This document shows, piece after piece, positions 1-9,330 of a stretch of DNA of 64,000 nt (positions are counted from its first letter, which is position 1; the number at the start of each line of letters is the position of its first letter). The stretch comes from Planctomycetota bacterium (GTDB taxonomy: Bacteria; Planctomycetota; UBA1135; GCA-002686595), in assembly GCA_020638855.1 (NCBI GenBank), contig JACKHT010000010.1, forward strand, positions 1-64,000, read 5' to 3'. The notes beneath the pieces are model-generated. The model had not been told where the DNA came from and searched no databases. It saw only the letters and a list, made by a program, of their open reading frames with translations. The position numbers and the translations under genes are program-made.

Positions 1-81
1 CCTCTCGTCGGGGCCTTTCGGCGGGGCTTTTCTCCCGGCCCTCTCGTCCGGACTATTCCGCGGGTACGTCAACGAAGCGCG

Positions 82-113
82 GGGGGGCCCCATCGCGTGC
101 GTTGGAGCCCCCC
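82..113. terminator. Imperfect GC-rich inverted repeat downstream of the FG-GAP gene
   Basis: GGGGGGCCCC (82-91) faces GGAGCCCCCC (104-113): nine of ten pairs with a 12-base loop. It lies about 30 bases past the stop of the minus-strand FG-GAP gene. No T-run follows, so this is at best a terminator without a U-tail. Confidence 0.3.
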
Positions 114-141
114 GGCCATGCCACGTATCGCTGTTCGCAGC

Positions 142-3100
142 CTACTGCATCTGCCAGATCACATCGGTCGTGCTGATGCGGCCCTGGATGAGGTCCAAGT
201 CCCCGTCGCGATCAAAGTCGGCCAGGACTTGGCTGCGCACGCCGGTGGCCCCGAAGGACTGACCCGTCGTGGTGAAGTCCCCCGAACCGTTGTTGATGTA
301 CACGCCGGAATTGCCGCCCGATTCCACGCCGAGGATCACTTCCAGCTTGCCGTCGTGGTTCTTGTCCACCAAGTCCACCGCCCGCACCAGACCGGCTCCG
401 AACAGGGCTCCCGGGGTGAAGCTCGCGCTCCCGTCGTTTAGGAACGGACGGCCACCCGAGCCAGCCGTGCCGACAACCGCATCCAAGTCCCCGTCGAAGT
501 CCACATCCGCCACGCTGACCACCGTGATGTCGTCGGCCCCAAAGGTCGACCCCTGCAGCGTGAATGCGCCCGCGCCATCGCCCAAGGCGATGCGCGCCCC
601 GCTGGTGGTCCCCAAGAAGGCGTCGAGGTTGCCGTCGCCATCGAGGTCCGCCAAGGTGATGGACTTGGTCGCCAAACCGGCGATGACGTCCATCGAAAGC
701 GTGAAGGTCCCATCCCCGTTGCCCAGGAAAATCGGGTCGTCGCCCGCCAAGAGCCCGGCCACCAAATCCACATCCCCGTCGTGGTCGATGTCGCCAAGAG
801 CGAACCCGCGCGCGACCGTGCCCCCGAAAGCATTGGCGCTCAGGGTGAAGCCGCCGACCCCGTTGCCCATGTACAGCTTGAGCCCGGTGGCTTGATCGGC
901 TTGTACCAGGTCGAGGGCGCCGTCGGAGTCCACATCGACCAGCGCCAGCGAACTGCTGTTGTTGGTCGATCCAGCCAAGGAAGCGGGTGCGGCGAAGGTT
1001 CCATCCCCTTGGCCCAAAAGAACTGCGAGGCCTCCCGATCGGGCGGCGACGAGGTCCAAACGACCATCACGGTTGACATCCCCGCGGACCATGCCACTGG
1101 TGGTCCCGGAGTCCGCATCGATCGCGGATCCAAGCACCAGCGTCGTCGAGCCGAACACTCCGCTCACCGAAGAGGCCCAAACCACATCGTCGTTGGCCAA
1201 TCCACCGGGCGCAAAGTAGTCCAAGTCGCCGTCTCGATCAAAATCTCCCACCGCCACGTCGACGCTCGAGCTGTTGCCGATGTTTTGCGACATGCGGCTC
1301 GCGAAGTGCCCGGTTCCATCGTTGAGCCACAATTCATCGCGGTCGGTGTACTTGGTCAGCAGGGCATCCAGGTCGCCGTCCTCGTCGAAATCGACCAGGG
1401 CGAGACCGCGGTGATCCCCGTTGCTGAACAACTGGGCGCTGGCCGAGAAGTTGCCGAATCCATCGTTGAACGACACCTCATTCTGGCCGGTGACCCCGAT
1501 GACCGCGTCCAGGTCCCCGTCGCCATCGAGATCGCCCAGGGCCACCCGCGCGGTCTGGGTGGTCAGGACCGAGCTACCAATTGTGAAGTTGCCCGCCCCG
1601 TCGTTCTTCCAGATGCGGTTGTCGCCAAAGCCTTGGTTCCCCACCAACACATCCAGGTCACCATCGCCATCCACGTCACCCAGCGCCAGGTCTTTGGAGT
1701 TGAAGCCCCCCAGGTTGTTACCGGTTTGGGTGAAGACACCGCTCCCGTTGTTGGTGTAGGTCCGGCCCGGACTAGCAAAGTCGTTGCCACACACCATGTC
1801 GAGGTCTCCATCTCCGTCCAGGTCGCCCAGGGCGACCGAGAGGGTGACAGCACTTCCGAGCAGTTGACCGGCATCGACAAAGCTGCCATTGCCGTTGTTG
1901 AAGTAGATGCGATTCGGACCCGCATTGCCGGTGGCGATGTCCAGGTCCCCGTCGCCGTCCAGATCGCCCAGGGCGATCCCGTGCACGGTATCCGTACCCA
2001 GCGGCGAAAAGCCCGAGAGCGGATACTCGCCCAAACCGTTGCGAGTACGGATGGCGATGCCAAGCCCCGCATTGCGTCCGATCACAAAGTCCACGTCCCC
2101 ATCCCCATCGATGTCGCCGGCCGCGCAGCACAGGCTTTGGTCGCTCCCCGTTTCCGTGCGGGCGATCACGTAGCCGGTCTCGATGTCGACTCCACCAATC
2201 GGGGCCACATCCGTCCCGTTGGTGTTTTCGATCGCATCGGGGGTGATGGAATCGGCCACATCGATGCCCGCCGGGCTGCCACTGGTCAGCACCGTCGGGT
2301 CAAAGGTCCCGCGAGCGCGGAAGGAAGCCCCGGTGCCGAGAGCAATCGACATTTCCCCCACCAAGTTCTCGTCGGTGAAGACCCCGCCCGTGCCCAGACT
2401 GTCCCCGGTCACGTACATCTGGAAATCGACTTCGCTGGGCGAGTTGAACACGATTTCCTCGTTGAACGCCAGGAAGATCTTGTCGCCGGCGTTGAGCGAG
2501 CCGTTGCGGTCCTCGTCGGTGAAGTAGGCGTTTTGCTTGAGCACGATGTTCTCCAAAGCAAAATCCGCCGGGCTGTCGGCAGGCAGCGAGCGGTTGCCAG
2601 CCCGGTCGACCCCCACCACCCGTACGCGATAGGTGGTGCCGTCGGGATACACCGCCGTGTTCCACAGATAGGGCCCCGTCGGATTGGCGGTGAGCGTGAG
2701 GCTTTCAGGGTACGTAGCTCCCGAATCCGCGGACAAGAACAGCTCCACGTGGTCGGGGTTCGGATCGCTCATCGAGTACACGATGTTTTGCCGCGAAGCC
2801 CACAGCTCGCCCCCCACCGGGGAACTCAGCGTGACCGTGGGCGGCGTGTTGTCGACTTCCGCATCGCCCGCGGACGAATCGGGCAAGCCCACATTGCCCG
2901 CTCGGTCCGTGGCGCGCACCCGAATCCGATAGCTGGTCCCTTCTGCAATTCCCCTGGCGTCGAAGACAAACACGCCGGTGTCGGGGGCCGCAGCTGCCAG
3001 CACGGTGCCGAAGGTGGCGCCGCTGTTCGAGGACAACCGAATCTCGACGGTTCCGGGATTGGCGTCGGTAGTGGTCCAAGTCACCTTGGCCGCAGATCCT

Positions 3101-3534
3101 CCGAACACATCGCCCGCCTGGGGGCTGATCAAGGTGATCACAGGAGCGGTGTTGTCGATCGAGAAGTTGGCGGCGTTGCCAAACGGCGCCCCCACTTGGC
3201 TCTGGTTGTTGGTAGGCGTCAAGAGCAGCCGGTAGGTGCTGCCATCGGGCAAACCCGTCGTATCCCAAGAGAACATGCCGTTGTCAGGGGCGCCGGCGGC
3301 GACTTGGATCGCGTAGGTCGCGCCCGCATCGTTGGATAGGGCAATGTCCATCGTCCCCGGATTCTCGGGGGAAACCCAGGTGATCGTAGGCGTTCCGCCC
3401 AAGGCGGCCCCATCGGGAGGATAGGTCAATGCAGGCGTGGGAGGCGTGCTTCCGCCGCCACCTCCACCGCAGGCCAGAAACATGGGCAGGGTCAGGCAGG
3501 CAAGCAGAGTACGTAGAGTCGGCATCTCAGGCAT
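142..3534 (-). CDS. Secreted FG-GAP/VCBS-repeat lipoprotein with Ig-like N-terminal modules
   Basis: About 1130 residues, extracellular or cell-surface. A short hydrophobic signal ends in FLAC followed by a glycine run, so Cys22 is the likely lipidated residue. Three Ig/fibronectin-like modules of about 95 residues follow (roughly residues 35-330), each with a D-N/D-x-G-x-F/Y pattern and ending in a 'GTSYRIRV'-like strand. After a linker come 14 repeats carrying the Ca2+-binding consensus D-x-D-G-D-G-D-x-D, as in FG-GAP beta-propeller blades. Fourteen blades would suit two seven-bladed propellers (inference). The in-frame GTG at 3546 and ATG at 3525 are alternative starts; none has a Shine-Dalgarno sequence. 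The ligand is unknown. Such proteins commonly act in adhesion or as secreted scaffolds. Confidence 0.85.
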   Translation of the reverse strand: MPEMPTLRTLLACLTLPMFLACGGGGGGSTPPTPALTYPPDGAALGGTPTITWVSPENPGTMDIALSNDAGATYAIQVAAGAPDNGMFSWDTTGLPDGSTYRLLLTPTNNQSQVGAPFGNAANFSIDNTAPVITLISPQAGDVFGGSAAKVTWTTTDANPGTVEIRLSSNSGATFGTVLAAAAPDTGVFVFDARGIAEGTSYRIRVRATDRAGNVGLPDSSAGDAEVDNTPPTVTLSSPVGGELWASRQNIVYSMSDPNPDHVELFLSADSGATYPESLTLTANPTGPYLWNTAVYPDGTTYRVRVVGVDRAGNRSLPADSPADFALENIVLKQNAYFTDEDRNGSLNAGDKIFLAFNEEIVFNSPSEVDFQMYVTGDSLGTGGVFTDENLVGEMSIALGTGASFRARGTFDPTVLTSGSPAGIDVADSITPDAIENTNGTDVAPIGGVDIETGYVIARTETGSDQSLCCAAGDIDGDGDVDFVIGRNAGLGIAIRTRNGLGEYPLSGFSPLGTDTVHGIALGDLDGDGDLDIATGNAGPNRIYFNNGNGSFVDAGQLLGSAVTLSVALGDLDGDGDLDMVCGNDFASPGRTYTNNGSGVFTQTGNNLGGFNSKDLALGDVDGDGDLDVLVGNQGFGDNRIWKNDGAGNFTIGSSVLTTQTARVALGDLDGDGDLDAVIGVTGQNEVSFNDGFGNFSASAQLFSNGDHRGLALVDFDEDGDLDALLTKYTDRDELWLNDGTGHFASRMSQNIGNSSSVDVAVGDFDRDGDLDYFAPGGLANDDVVWASSVSGVFGSTTLVLGSAIDADSGTTSGMVRGDVNRDGRLDLVAARSGGLAVLLGQGDGTFAAPASLAGSTNNSSSLALVDVDSDGALDLVQADQATGLKLYMGNGVGGFTLSANAFGGTVARGFALGDIDHDGDVDLVAGLLAGDDPIFLGNGDGTFTLSMDVIAGLATKSITLADLDGDGNLDAFLGTTSGARIALGDGAGAFTLQGSTFGADDITVVSVADVDFDGDLDAVVGTAGSGGRPFLNDGSASFTPGALFGAGLVRAVDLVDKNHDGKLEVILGVESGGNSGVYINNGSGDFTTTGQSFGATGVRSQVLADFDRDGDLDLIQGRISTTDVIWQMQ

Positions 3535-3728
3535 GGTAGGTAGCACACCGTGTGGCAGTAACTTGGGGGCAGCAATTGGCCCGTTGGCAGCTCGATGGTA
3601 AACCGTGGCGGGCCCTAGGGACGAGCACCCAATTCCGTCGGTAGCCCGCGGCTAGCCCCCTTCCCAGCCATAAGAATGACGATTTGGCAAGGATTCGCCA
3701 CAGCCCCCCCTAGCCCGGGGGACAGAAC

Positions 3729-3776
3729 CAACGATTGGGCCCACGAGAGGGCCAACGACAGGATCAACGAAAGGAC
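3729..3776. repeat. 12-bp tandem repeat, four degenerate units
   Basis: Units of exactly 12 bases start at 3729, 3741, 3753 and 3765: CAACGATTGGGC, CCACGAGAGGGC, CAACGACAGGAT, CAACGAAAGGAC. A similar CCAAC-type 12-mer array occurs at 45172-45219, also between divergent genes. Confidence 0.75.
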
Positions 3777-3919
3777 CGGCAGCGTCTCGTGCAACAGGAT
3801 GCGGAATCGGTCGCCACCTACCCGGCCCAGCGTAGCTCGATTGGCTCCTGCCTAGGTCAACCGGCCAGCGCATGGCAAGCCCGCCGTGGATACGCAGCTT
3901 GCAGCGCTTTCCGGACCCC

Positions 3920-3961
3920 GTGAGAGCCCCCCAAGCGGACGTGAGAACCTCCCAAGCGGAA
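3920..3961. repeat. 21-bp direct repeat, two copies
   Basis: GTGAGAGCCCCCCAAGCGGAC (3920-3940) is followed directly by a copy at 3941-3961 that differs at three positions. Confidence 0.7.
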
Positions 3962-4022
3962 GAGACGGGTTGAATTCGTTTCCAATAGGCCAGCCCTGGG
4001 CCCAACATGCTGAATGTACGCC

Positions 4023-4048
4023 CCTAGGCCATGGGCAGCCCATCTAGG
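4023..4048 (+). promoter_or_regulatory. Hairpin immediately upstream of the CorC-MgtE pair
   Basis: ATGGG (4031-4035) pairs with CCCAT (4039-4043) around a CAG loop. Outside it CCTAG (4023-4027) pairs with CTAGG (4044-4048), leaving a GCC bulge. It ends six bases before a GGAG Shine-Dalgarno-like sequence (4054-4057) for the ATG at 4063. It does not match the known M-box magnesium riboswitch; any regulatory role is inference. Confidence 0.35.
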
Positions 4049-4062
4049 ATGGCGGAGTTTTC

Positions 4063-5454
4063 ATGAGTACCCCCACCAGTTTGATCGCGGTCGTTTTGTT
4101 GTTGGCCGCCAACGCGTTCTTCGTGGCGGCCGAGTTTGCCCTGGTCAAAGCACGCGGTTTCCGTATCGCTGCCCTGGCCAAGAAGGGCAGCGCATCGGCG
4201 GCGCTGACCATGCGCATCCAAGCCAACTTGGAAGCCTACCTCGCGGCCTGCCAGCTCGGGATCACGATGGCTTCACTGGGTTTGGGCTGGGTCGGGGAAC
4301 CCGCCGTAGCCCATCTCTTGGAGCCCTTGTTTGCCAAGTTGGGGGCTTCCGCATCGGTGGTGCACACCACCTCGTTCGTGGTGGGCTTCCTCTTGTTTTC
4401 CTCGCTGCACATCGTGATCGGCGAACAAGTCCCGAAGACCTTCGCCATCCGTCAACCCGAGCCGGTTTCCCTACGGGTTGCGTATCCGTTGCACCTGTCG
4501 TACCTGGCAGTGTTGCCCCTCAACTGGCTCTTGAACAAGGCTACCAGCTCGCTGCTTTCGCTGTTTGGAGTCCAGGCCGCCAGCCATGCCGAGGTCCTGA
4601 CCGGCGACGAACTCAAAGGACTCGTAGCCACTTCTCGCGAACACGGGGAATTCGAAGAGGAGCATGCGGACATGCTGCACAACCTGTTCGAGTTCGATCG
4701 CCGCCAGGTGGGACGCGTGATGATTCCGCGCAATGCGGTGCACTGCCTCGACCTGAGTGCCCCTGCGGAAGCCAACCTGGAGATCATCCGCGAAACCGAG
4801 CACTCGCGCTTCCCCGTCATCGACGGGGACCAAGGCGACGCGATCATGGGCATCTTGCTGGTCAAGGACATCCACCGCGCCCTTTTGAACGGCGAAACCG
4901 AGCCCTGGCTCGATCTACGCCGGTTTTGCCGCGACCCCTTGGTGGTACCCGAATCACAGAAAGTCCCCCAGTTGTTTGAGTTGATGCGCCAAAGCCGCGC
5001 CCACATGGCGTTCGTCATCGATGAATACGGGACCTTCGTGGGGGCCGTCACACTCGAAGACTTGCTGGAGGAAATCGTCGGGGAAATCGAAGACGAGACC
5101 GACGAGCAAGACGCGCTGACCGGCATCGAACCCATTGGCGAAGGCCAGTGGGAAGCCGACGGCCTGGTCTCATTGGGCGATCTCGACCGCATGATCGGAC
5201 TGACCGTCCCGGCCACCCTCGATGCGAACACGCTCTCAGGGCTGTTCATGGAGCGGCTCGCGCGCATGCCCGAAGTGGGCGATTCGCTCGTCGAGCGAGG
5301 CTTTCTCTTAACGGTCTTGAGCATCCAGGAACACCGGGTGGGACGAGCAACCATCACCCGTGTGGTCGAGCCCAGCGACCCACTGGCCCCCGCGAACCCG
5401 CCCCCGGCTAGCGCCCCCTCCCCCTCCGATCCCCCGCCGCCCAACCCCGCCTAG
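4063..5454 (+). CDS. CNNM/CorC (HlyC/CorC)-family membrane transporter or Mg2+ efflux protein
   Basis: 463 residues with the full family layout. A DUF21/CNNM membrane domain (about residues 1-185) begins with a hydrophobic helix and the typical 'AANAFFVAAEFALVKAR' segment. A CBS pair follows (about 205-330), with 'SRFPVID' in the first and 'FVIDEYGTFVGAVTLEDLLEEIVGEI' split across the second. A C-terminal CorC_HlyC domain spans about 355-435. The tail is Pro/Ala-rich. Members act in magnesium or cobalt efflux and tolerance. The start has GGAG five bases upstream. An mgtE gene follows 34 bp later, which supports a magnesium role. Confidence 0.9.
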   Translation: MSTPTSLIAVVLLLAANAFFVAAEFALVKARGFRIAALAKKGSASAALTMRIQANLEAYLAACQLGITMASLGLGWVGEPAVAHLLEPLFAKLGASASVVHTTSFVVGFLLFSSLHIVIGEQVPKTFAIRQPEPVSLRVAYPLHLSYLAVLPLNWLLNKATSSLLSLFGVQAASHAEVLTGDELKGLVATSREHGEFEEEHADMLHNLFEFDRRQVGRVMIPRNAVHCLDLSAPAEANLEIIRETEHSRFPVIDGDQGDAIMGILLVKDIHRALLNGETEPWLDLRRFCRDPLVVPESQKVPQLFELMRQSRAHMAFVIDEYGTFVGAVTLEDLLEEIVGEIEDETDEQDALTGIEPIGEGQWEADGLVSLGDLDRMIGLTVPATLDANTLSGLFMERLARMPEVGDSLVERGFLLTVLSIQEHRVGRATITRVVEPSDPLAPANPPPASAPSPSDPPPPNPA

Positions 5455-5488
5455 CGCCCTCGCCAGCCAGCGCGCCGCTCCTGACTCC

Positions 5489-6847
5489 ATGCAACCCTCC
5501 CACTGGGAACCGGGAATCGATCCGATCGTCGCCGCCCTCGCGGATATCGAGGCCGGCCGATTCGAAGAACTGCGCATCGCCCTGGCTGGCTTGCCAGCCT
5601 CCGAAGTGGCGCGCGTGCTCGAGGCCATGCCCCCCGAGCAACGCACCGCCTTGTGGGAAGTGGTGCCCGTCGAGCAGGAGGCCGACGTCCTCAGCGAACT
5701 CAACGAAGAGGTCCGCGGAGGCATCTTCGAGGAGATGGACCACGCGGAGCTGGTCGCCGCCACGGGCCAGATGGACGTCGAAGACCTGGCCGACGTCATC
5801 GAGGAATTGCCCGAGGAGGTCAGCAGCGCGCTGATCGACGCGCTCGAGGCCGACCATCGCCGGCGGTTGGAAGCGGTGCTCGCCTACGACGAAGAAACGG
5901 CCGGACGCTTGATGAGCACCGACGTGTTGAGCGTCCGCCCCGGGGCGAGTTTGGGCGTCGTGCTGCGCTGGCTCAGGCGCCACTCCGAGTTGCCCCCCTA
6001 TACCGATGCCTTGATGGTCATCGACAACGAGGGGCGCTACCTAGGCAAGCTCAGCCTTGAGCGCATCGTCACCGGCGACCCCGACGCGTTGGTCGAAGCG
6101 GTCATGGAACCTGCCGCAGAGACCGTGCGCGCTGATGCGGACGAAAGCGATGTGGCGGCGCTCTTCCAACGCCGGCAACTGATTTCGGTCGCCGTGGTCG
6201 ACGACCAAAACCGGTTGCTCGGGCGCATCACGGTCGACGAAATGGTCGATTTGATCCGCGACGAAGCCGACAACGCGCTGCTCAAGAGCGCGGGTTTGAG
6301 CGAAGACGCGGACTTGTTTGCACCAATCCTGCCGAGCGCTCGACGCCGCGCCATCTGGCTTGGCATCAACTTGATCACGGTTTTTCTAGCCGCCGGGGTG
6401 ATCGGGCGTTTCCAGGCGGAGATCGACAAGATGGTCGCATTGGCCGTGCTGCTACCGGTGGTGGCCAGCATGGGCGGCATCGCGGGTAGCCAGACGCTGA
6501 CGCTGACGATTCGCGGCATGGCACTGGGCCAAATCGTGCGCGGCAACATCCGCTGGCTGACCATCAAAGAGTTGGCCGTGGGCGCCCTCAATGGGGTGGT
6601 GTGGGCGGTGGTGGTCGCCGTGGCGACCTGGCTCTGGTTCCGAGACGTGGGGCTATCGATCGTGATCGGCTGTGCGCTGGTGCTCAACTTGGTGGCAGCG
6701 TCGCTATCGGGCGTGATCGTCCCGCTCACGCTCAAACGCATGGGCATCGATCCGGCGCTCTCAGGAGCGGTGATCTTGACCACGGTCACCGATGTGATCG
6801 GTTTCTTGAGCTTCCTGGGCCTCGCCTCCTGGTTTCTGTTGCCTTAG
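5489..6847 (+). CDS. mgtE: Magnesium transporter MgtE
   Basis: 452 residues from the ATG at 5489, the usual MgtE length; the reading frame is open further upstream but that part is low-complexity and overlaps the preceding gene. Domains in order: MgtE_N helical superhelix (about 10-130), a CBS pair (about 135-260), and a membrane domain with five helices (about 310-452). The last helix carries 'ALSGAVILTTVTDVIGF', where the Asp after TT-x-T is the conserved channel residue of MgtE. The CBS and N domains act as the cytosolic Mg2+ sensor that closes the channel. It is likely co-transcribed with the CorC-like gene as a magnesium homeostasis pair. Confidence 0.93.
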   Translation: MQPSHWEPGIDPIVAALADIEAGRFEELRIALAGLPASEVARVLEAMPPEQRTALWEVVPVEQEADVLSELNEEVRGGIFEEMDHAELVAATGQMDVEDLADVIEELPEEVSSALIDALEADHRRRLEAVLAYDEETAGRLMSTDVLSVRPGASLGVVLRWLRRHSELPPYTDALMVIDNEGRYLGKLSLERIVTGDPDALVEAVMEPAAETVRADADESDVAALFQRRQLISVAVVDDQNRLLGRITVDEMVDLIRDEADNALLKSAGLSEDADLFAPILPSARRRAIWLGINLITVFLAAGVIGRFQAEIDKMVALAVLLPVVASMGGIAGSQTLTLTIRGMALGQIVRGNIRWLTIKELAVGALNGVVWAVVVAVATWLWFRDVGLSIVIGCALVLNLVAASLSGVIVPLTLKRMGIDPALSGAVILTTVTDVIGFLSFLGLASWFLLP

Positions 6848-6878
6848 GCGGCGGGTGCCCGGGTAGCCAAGAACCCGA

Positions 6879-7913
6879 CTACTCCGCGATGCGAGCGGCG
6901 CGGAATCCGGTCCATGGGCGACCCTTGCGCTCGGTTAGCGAGCGCTGAGCCGAACGGCAGGCACCTGGACAATCGCGCCAACTCCCCCCCCGAACCACCC
7001 GGTACTTGCTTGCGGATTCCGTGGTGATTGGGTCGGTGACCGGACCTTCGAGTTCGGACGCGTAGGCATCCAAACACCACTCTTCCACGTTCCCATGCAT
7101 GTCGAAGAAGCCCCAGGCGTTGGCTCGAAACTGCCCCACAGGAGTCGCTTCCTGGCGGTCGACCCCCAAGGGCTCGTCATGGTCCCCATCCCCTTCGCCA
7201 TAGGCGCAGGTGCCGTCAAAATTGGCTTGGCTCCAATCCAAACGGGAACCCGTCGCAAACGAGGTGGTGCTTCCCGCACGGCAAGCATACTCCCACTGCG
7301 CCTCGCTCGGGAGGTCGGCCCCGATGGCTTGGCAGTACCGGCGCGCATCGTCCCAGGTGACCTGCACGACGGGGTGCTCGGGACTGGAGAACGACCCGAG
7401 CTGCGGTCCCATCACACGCACCCACTGCGCACCAGTGGTTTCGGTCACCGCCAAGTAGTAGGGGCGGCTCAAGCGAACCCCGTGCTGGACTTCGTTGTCT
7501 TCGCGCTCCAGCTCGAAGGGCGGCGAACCCATCAGGAACGCTCCCGCAGGCACCAAGCGAAACCGGGCCCCGCTCTGGGGATCCTCGGCCCAAACACAAA
7601 AGCCTCCCTCGCCCACTTCCTGCCCCAGTGCAACCCACCCATCGGGTACCTTCGGCCCCTTTGGCTCCGTCGCCGACGGGGAAGCGGCGCCACCCCCGGT
7701 TGTGTCGAAAGCTCGAATCCCTTTGGGCGGTGCCTGCAAGGTGGCAGCGGTTGACTCGCGGGCGGCTTGCCCTGGGACCTGGTCCAGCGCCTTGGTCCTG
7801 GAAAGTTGGCTGCGATAGGACCAAGCGGCCCACCCCAGGAGCGCCCACCCCAAGAGTGCTGTTAGCAGCCACTGACTCCAACGGGAAGCGAATCGCGGCA
7901 TCACCCAAGACAT
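6879..7913 (-). CDS. Membrane-anchored formylglycine-generating-enzyme-like (SUMF1/FGE-sulfatase domain) protein
   Basis: 344 residues from the ATG at 7913; another ATG lies at 7901. The open frame continues upstream but would run into the divergent HEAT-like gene. One N-terminal membrane helix (about residues 12-30) is followed by a linker and a full FGE-sulfatase domain (about 105-344). Family motifs: 'VPAGAFLMGS', 'EVTWDDA'-like 'QVTWDDARRYC', 'LPSEAQWEYACRAG', 'DMHGNVEEWCLDAY', and 'VVRGGSW...R...GFR' at the end. The domain occurs in true sulfatase activators and in many extracytoplasmic proteins of unknown role. No sulfatase gene is nearby, so activation of a sulfatase is not shown. Confidence 0.85.
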   Translation of the reverse strand: MSWVMPRFASRWSQWLLTALLGWALLGWAAWSYRSQLSRTKALDQVPGQAARESTAATLQAPPKGIRAFDTTGGGAASPSATEPKGPKVPDGWVALGQEVGEGGFCVWAEDPQSGARFRLVPAGAFLMGSPPFELEREDNEVQHGVRLSRPYYLAVTETTGAQWVRVMGPQLGSFSSPEHPVVQVTWDDARRYCQAIGADLPSEAQWEYACRAGSTTSFATGSRLDWSQANFDGTCAYGEGDGDHDEPLGVDRQEATPVGQFRANAWGFFDMHGNVEEWCLDAYASELEGPVTDPITTESASKYRVVRGGSWRDCPGACRSAQRSLTERKGRPWTGFRAARIAE

Positions 7914-8126
7914 AGTCGGGTTGACCCGCGCAGTCACTCGAAACGCAACTTCCTTTGCCAGGCCAAGCACTACGGCTTGGGCCCTTCCACGTCCCGTGAT
8001 CAAGTATCGCTTCGCATGCATGGCCCCCCCCACCACCGGCCAACCCGCTTCCAAGGACCGGGATCCAAAGCGCGAAGCCACGCGACAAGCTAGGCTCGCA
8101 CAACCCAAAGGGTCTAGGCTGAGCCC

Positions 8127-9203
8127 ATGCATTGGGGAATCTGGTTGGTGGCAGGAGGGGCGGTGGGAACGGGAGCTCTGGTATGGCATGGGTCCCAACC
8201 CGTGTCGGCGAGCGATCGAATCCTGGCTCAAGGGCAGGAAGATGGGGCGACCACAACAAGCGTCGAACCGTCCACGGCTCTCTTCTTCGAAACACGAGAG
8301 GACCCCCACATCCAAACGCCCATGGAGGCCCTCGACCCCCCCCAGAACCCAGCAAAACCGTTTCCATCAACCGGGCCCGGAGCAGCGGAGCCAAGCCCCA
8401 TCGAGGCCGATCCACCTCACTCTAGTGACGATGGGACGGCTCCTGGCGAAGCTGCGCAACATCGAAAGGCTTTGAGCGCAGCAGCCATCGCCAAACACGT
8501 TCAAGACCTGCACGACGACGACATCAGGTGGAATGCAACGGATGCGTTCCACATGCTCGACACCTGCTTTCCAGCCGCGCAGGGTCCGCTTGAAGCTGCG
8601 CTGCACTCGGACGATTGGCAGCAACGTCAACTGGCCGCCTACTTGCTCGCGAAACACTTCGACCCCCAGGCTTCGATCGACCCCAAGTTCTGGGAAGTCC
8701 TGGTGGAAGCCCTAGCCGATGACGACCTGCCCGAAACCATCCCCAACGCCCAACAGGCGACCCGCATCTTGACCGATTATGGGGAACCAGCGCTTCCCTA
8801 CCTGGTTCGAGGCCTGGATGCCATGGACTCGCAGCAGCACTTTCTGTGCGCCTGCATCCTGGCGTGGCGCGGGGAAACGCAGGCCCGCGCCAAGACGATC
8901 CAGATTCTGATCGAGCACCTCCAGGACAACGACTTCGATTGCGACGCCCGCCTAGCTTGCCACGCCCTCTACACCCTGGGCCCGCCTGTCCAGCCCTACC
9001 TGGAAGCGGCTTGGAGCGACGCGGATGCCCAGGCGCGCCCGTTGATCACCTTGATCCTCGACGAGCTTGTGTTGCCTCCCAACACCTGGGAAGAGTCGCA
9101 GCGGCGGCGTGCGGATCTCGAATCGATGGACTTCGCCTGCGACCCCTTCCGTCGCTTGCCCGGCGACATCGAAGGGCTCGACATCCCTAGGACCCCGCGC
9201 TAG
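8127..9203 (+). CDS. Single-TM HEAT-repeat-like protein
   Basis: 358 residues. The N-terminus has a short hydrophobic helix (about residues 3-21), probably a signal anchor. A disordered Pro/Ser/Asp stretch runs to about residue 110. The rest is helical with a HEAT/Armadillo-like rhythm, for example 'AALHSDDWQQRQLAAYLLAKHF', 'EPALPYLVRGLDAM' and 'CHALYTLGPPVQPYLEAAW'. Such folds bind proteins. No enzymatic motif is visible. It is divergently transcribed from the FGE-like gene across 213 bp. Partner and function are unknown. Confidence 0.7.
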   Translation: MHWGIWLVAGGAVGTGALVWHGSQPVSASDRILAQGQEDGATTTSVEPSTALFFETREDPHIQTPMEALDPPQNPAKPFPSTGPGAAEPSPIEADPPHSSDDGTAPGEAAQHRKALSAAAIAKHVQDLHDDDIRWNATDAFHMLDTCFPAAQGPLEAALHSDDWQQRQLAAYLLAKHFDPQASIDPKFWEVLVEALADDDLPETIPNAQQATRILTDYGEPALPYLVRGLDAMDSQQHFLCACILAWRGETQARAKTIQILIEHLQDNDFDCDARLACHALYTLGPPVQPYLEAAWSDADAQARPLITLILDELVLPPNTWEESQRRRADLESMDFACDPFRRLPGDIEGLDIPRTPR

Positions 9204-9330
9204 CAAGCGTGCCGCCCCCCCAGAAAAACTGGTAACCCTGTGGCGCAACAGTACTTAAGGGACAAGCGATGGGTGCAGTACATCGGGGAGCGGAGGACCG
9301 TGGCGATTGGCCTCTACTGTCCGAGGCACC

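Larger units (their letters stand above)
3535..4062. other. Divergent intergenic region (528 bp) with short tandem repeats
   Basis: This separates the minus-strand FG-GAP gene from the plus-strand CorC-like gene. It holds a four-unit 12-bp repeat (3729-3776), a 21-bp direct repeat (3920-3940 and 3941-3961) and a hairpin (4023-4048) just before the CorC-like start. I see no convincing ORF or known RNA motif. Confidence 0.6.

Noticed and set aside
781..3339. 852-codon plus-strand ORF opposite the FG-GAP gene
   Set aside because: It mirrors a real gene with strong repeats on the minus strand and encodes only low-complexity, His/Gly/Val-rich sequence. High-GC shadow.
6879..7913. Calling a sulfatase-maturation system
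   Set aside because: No sulfatase gene is in the window and the FGE fold is widely reused in proteins without that activity.
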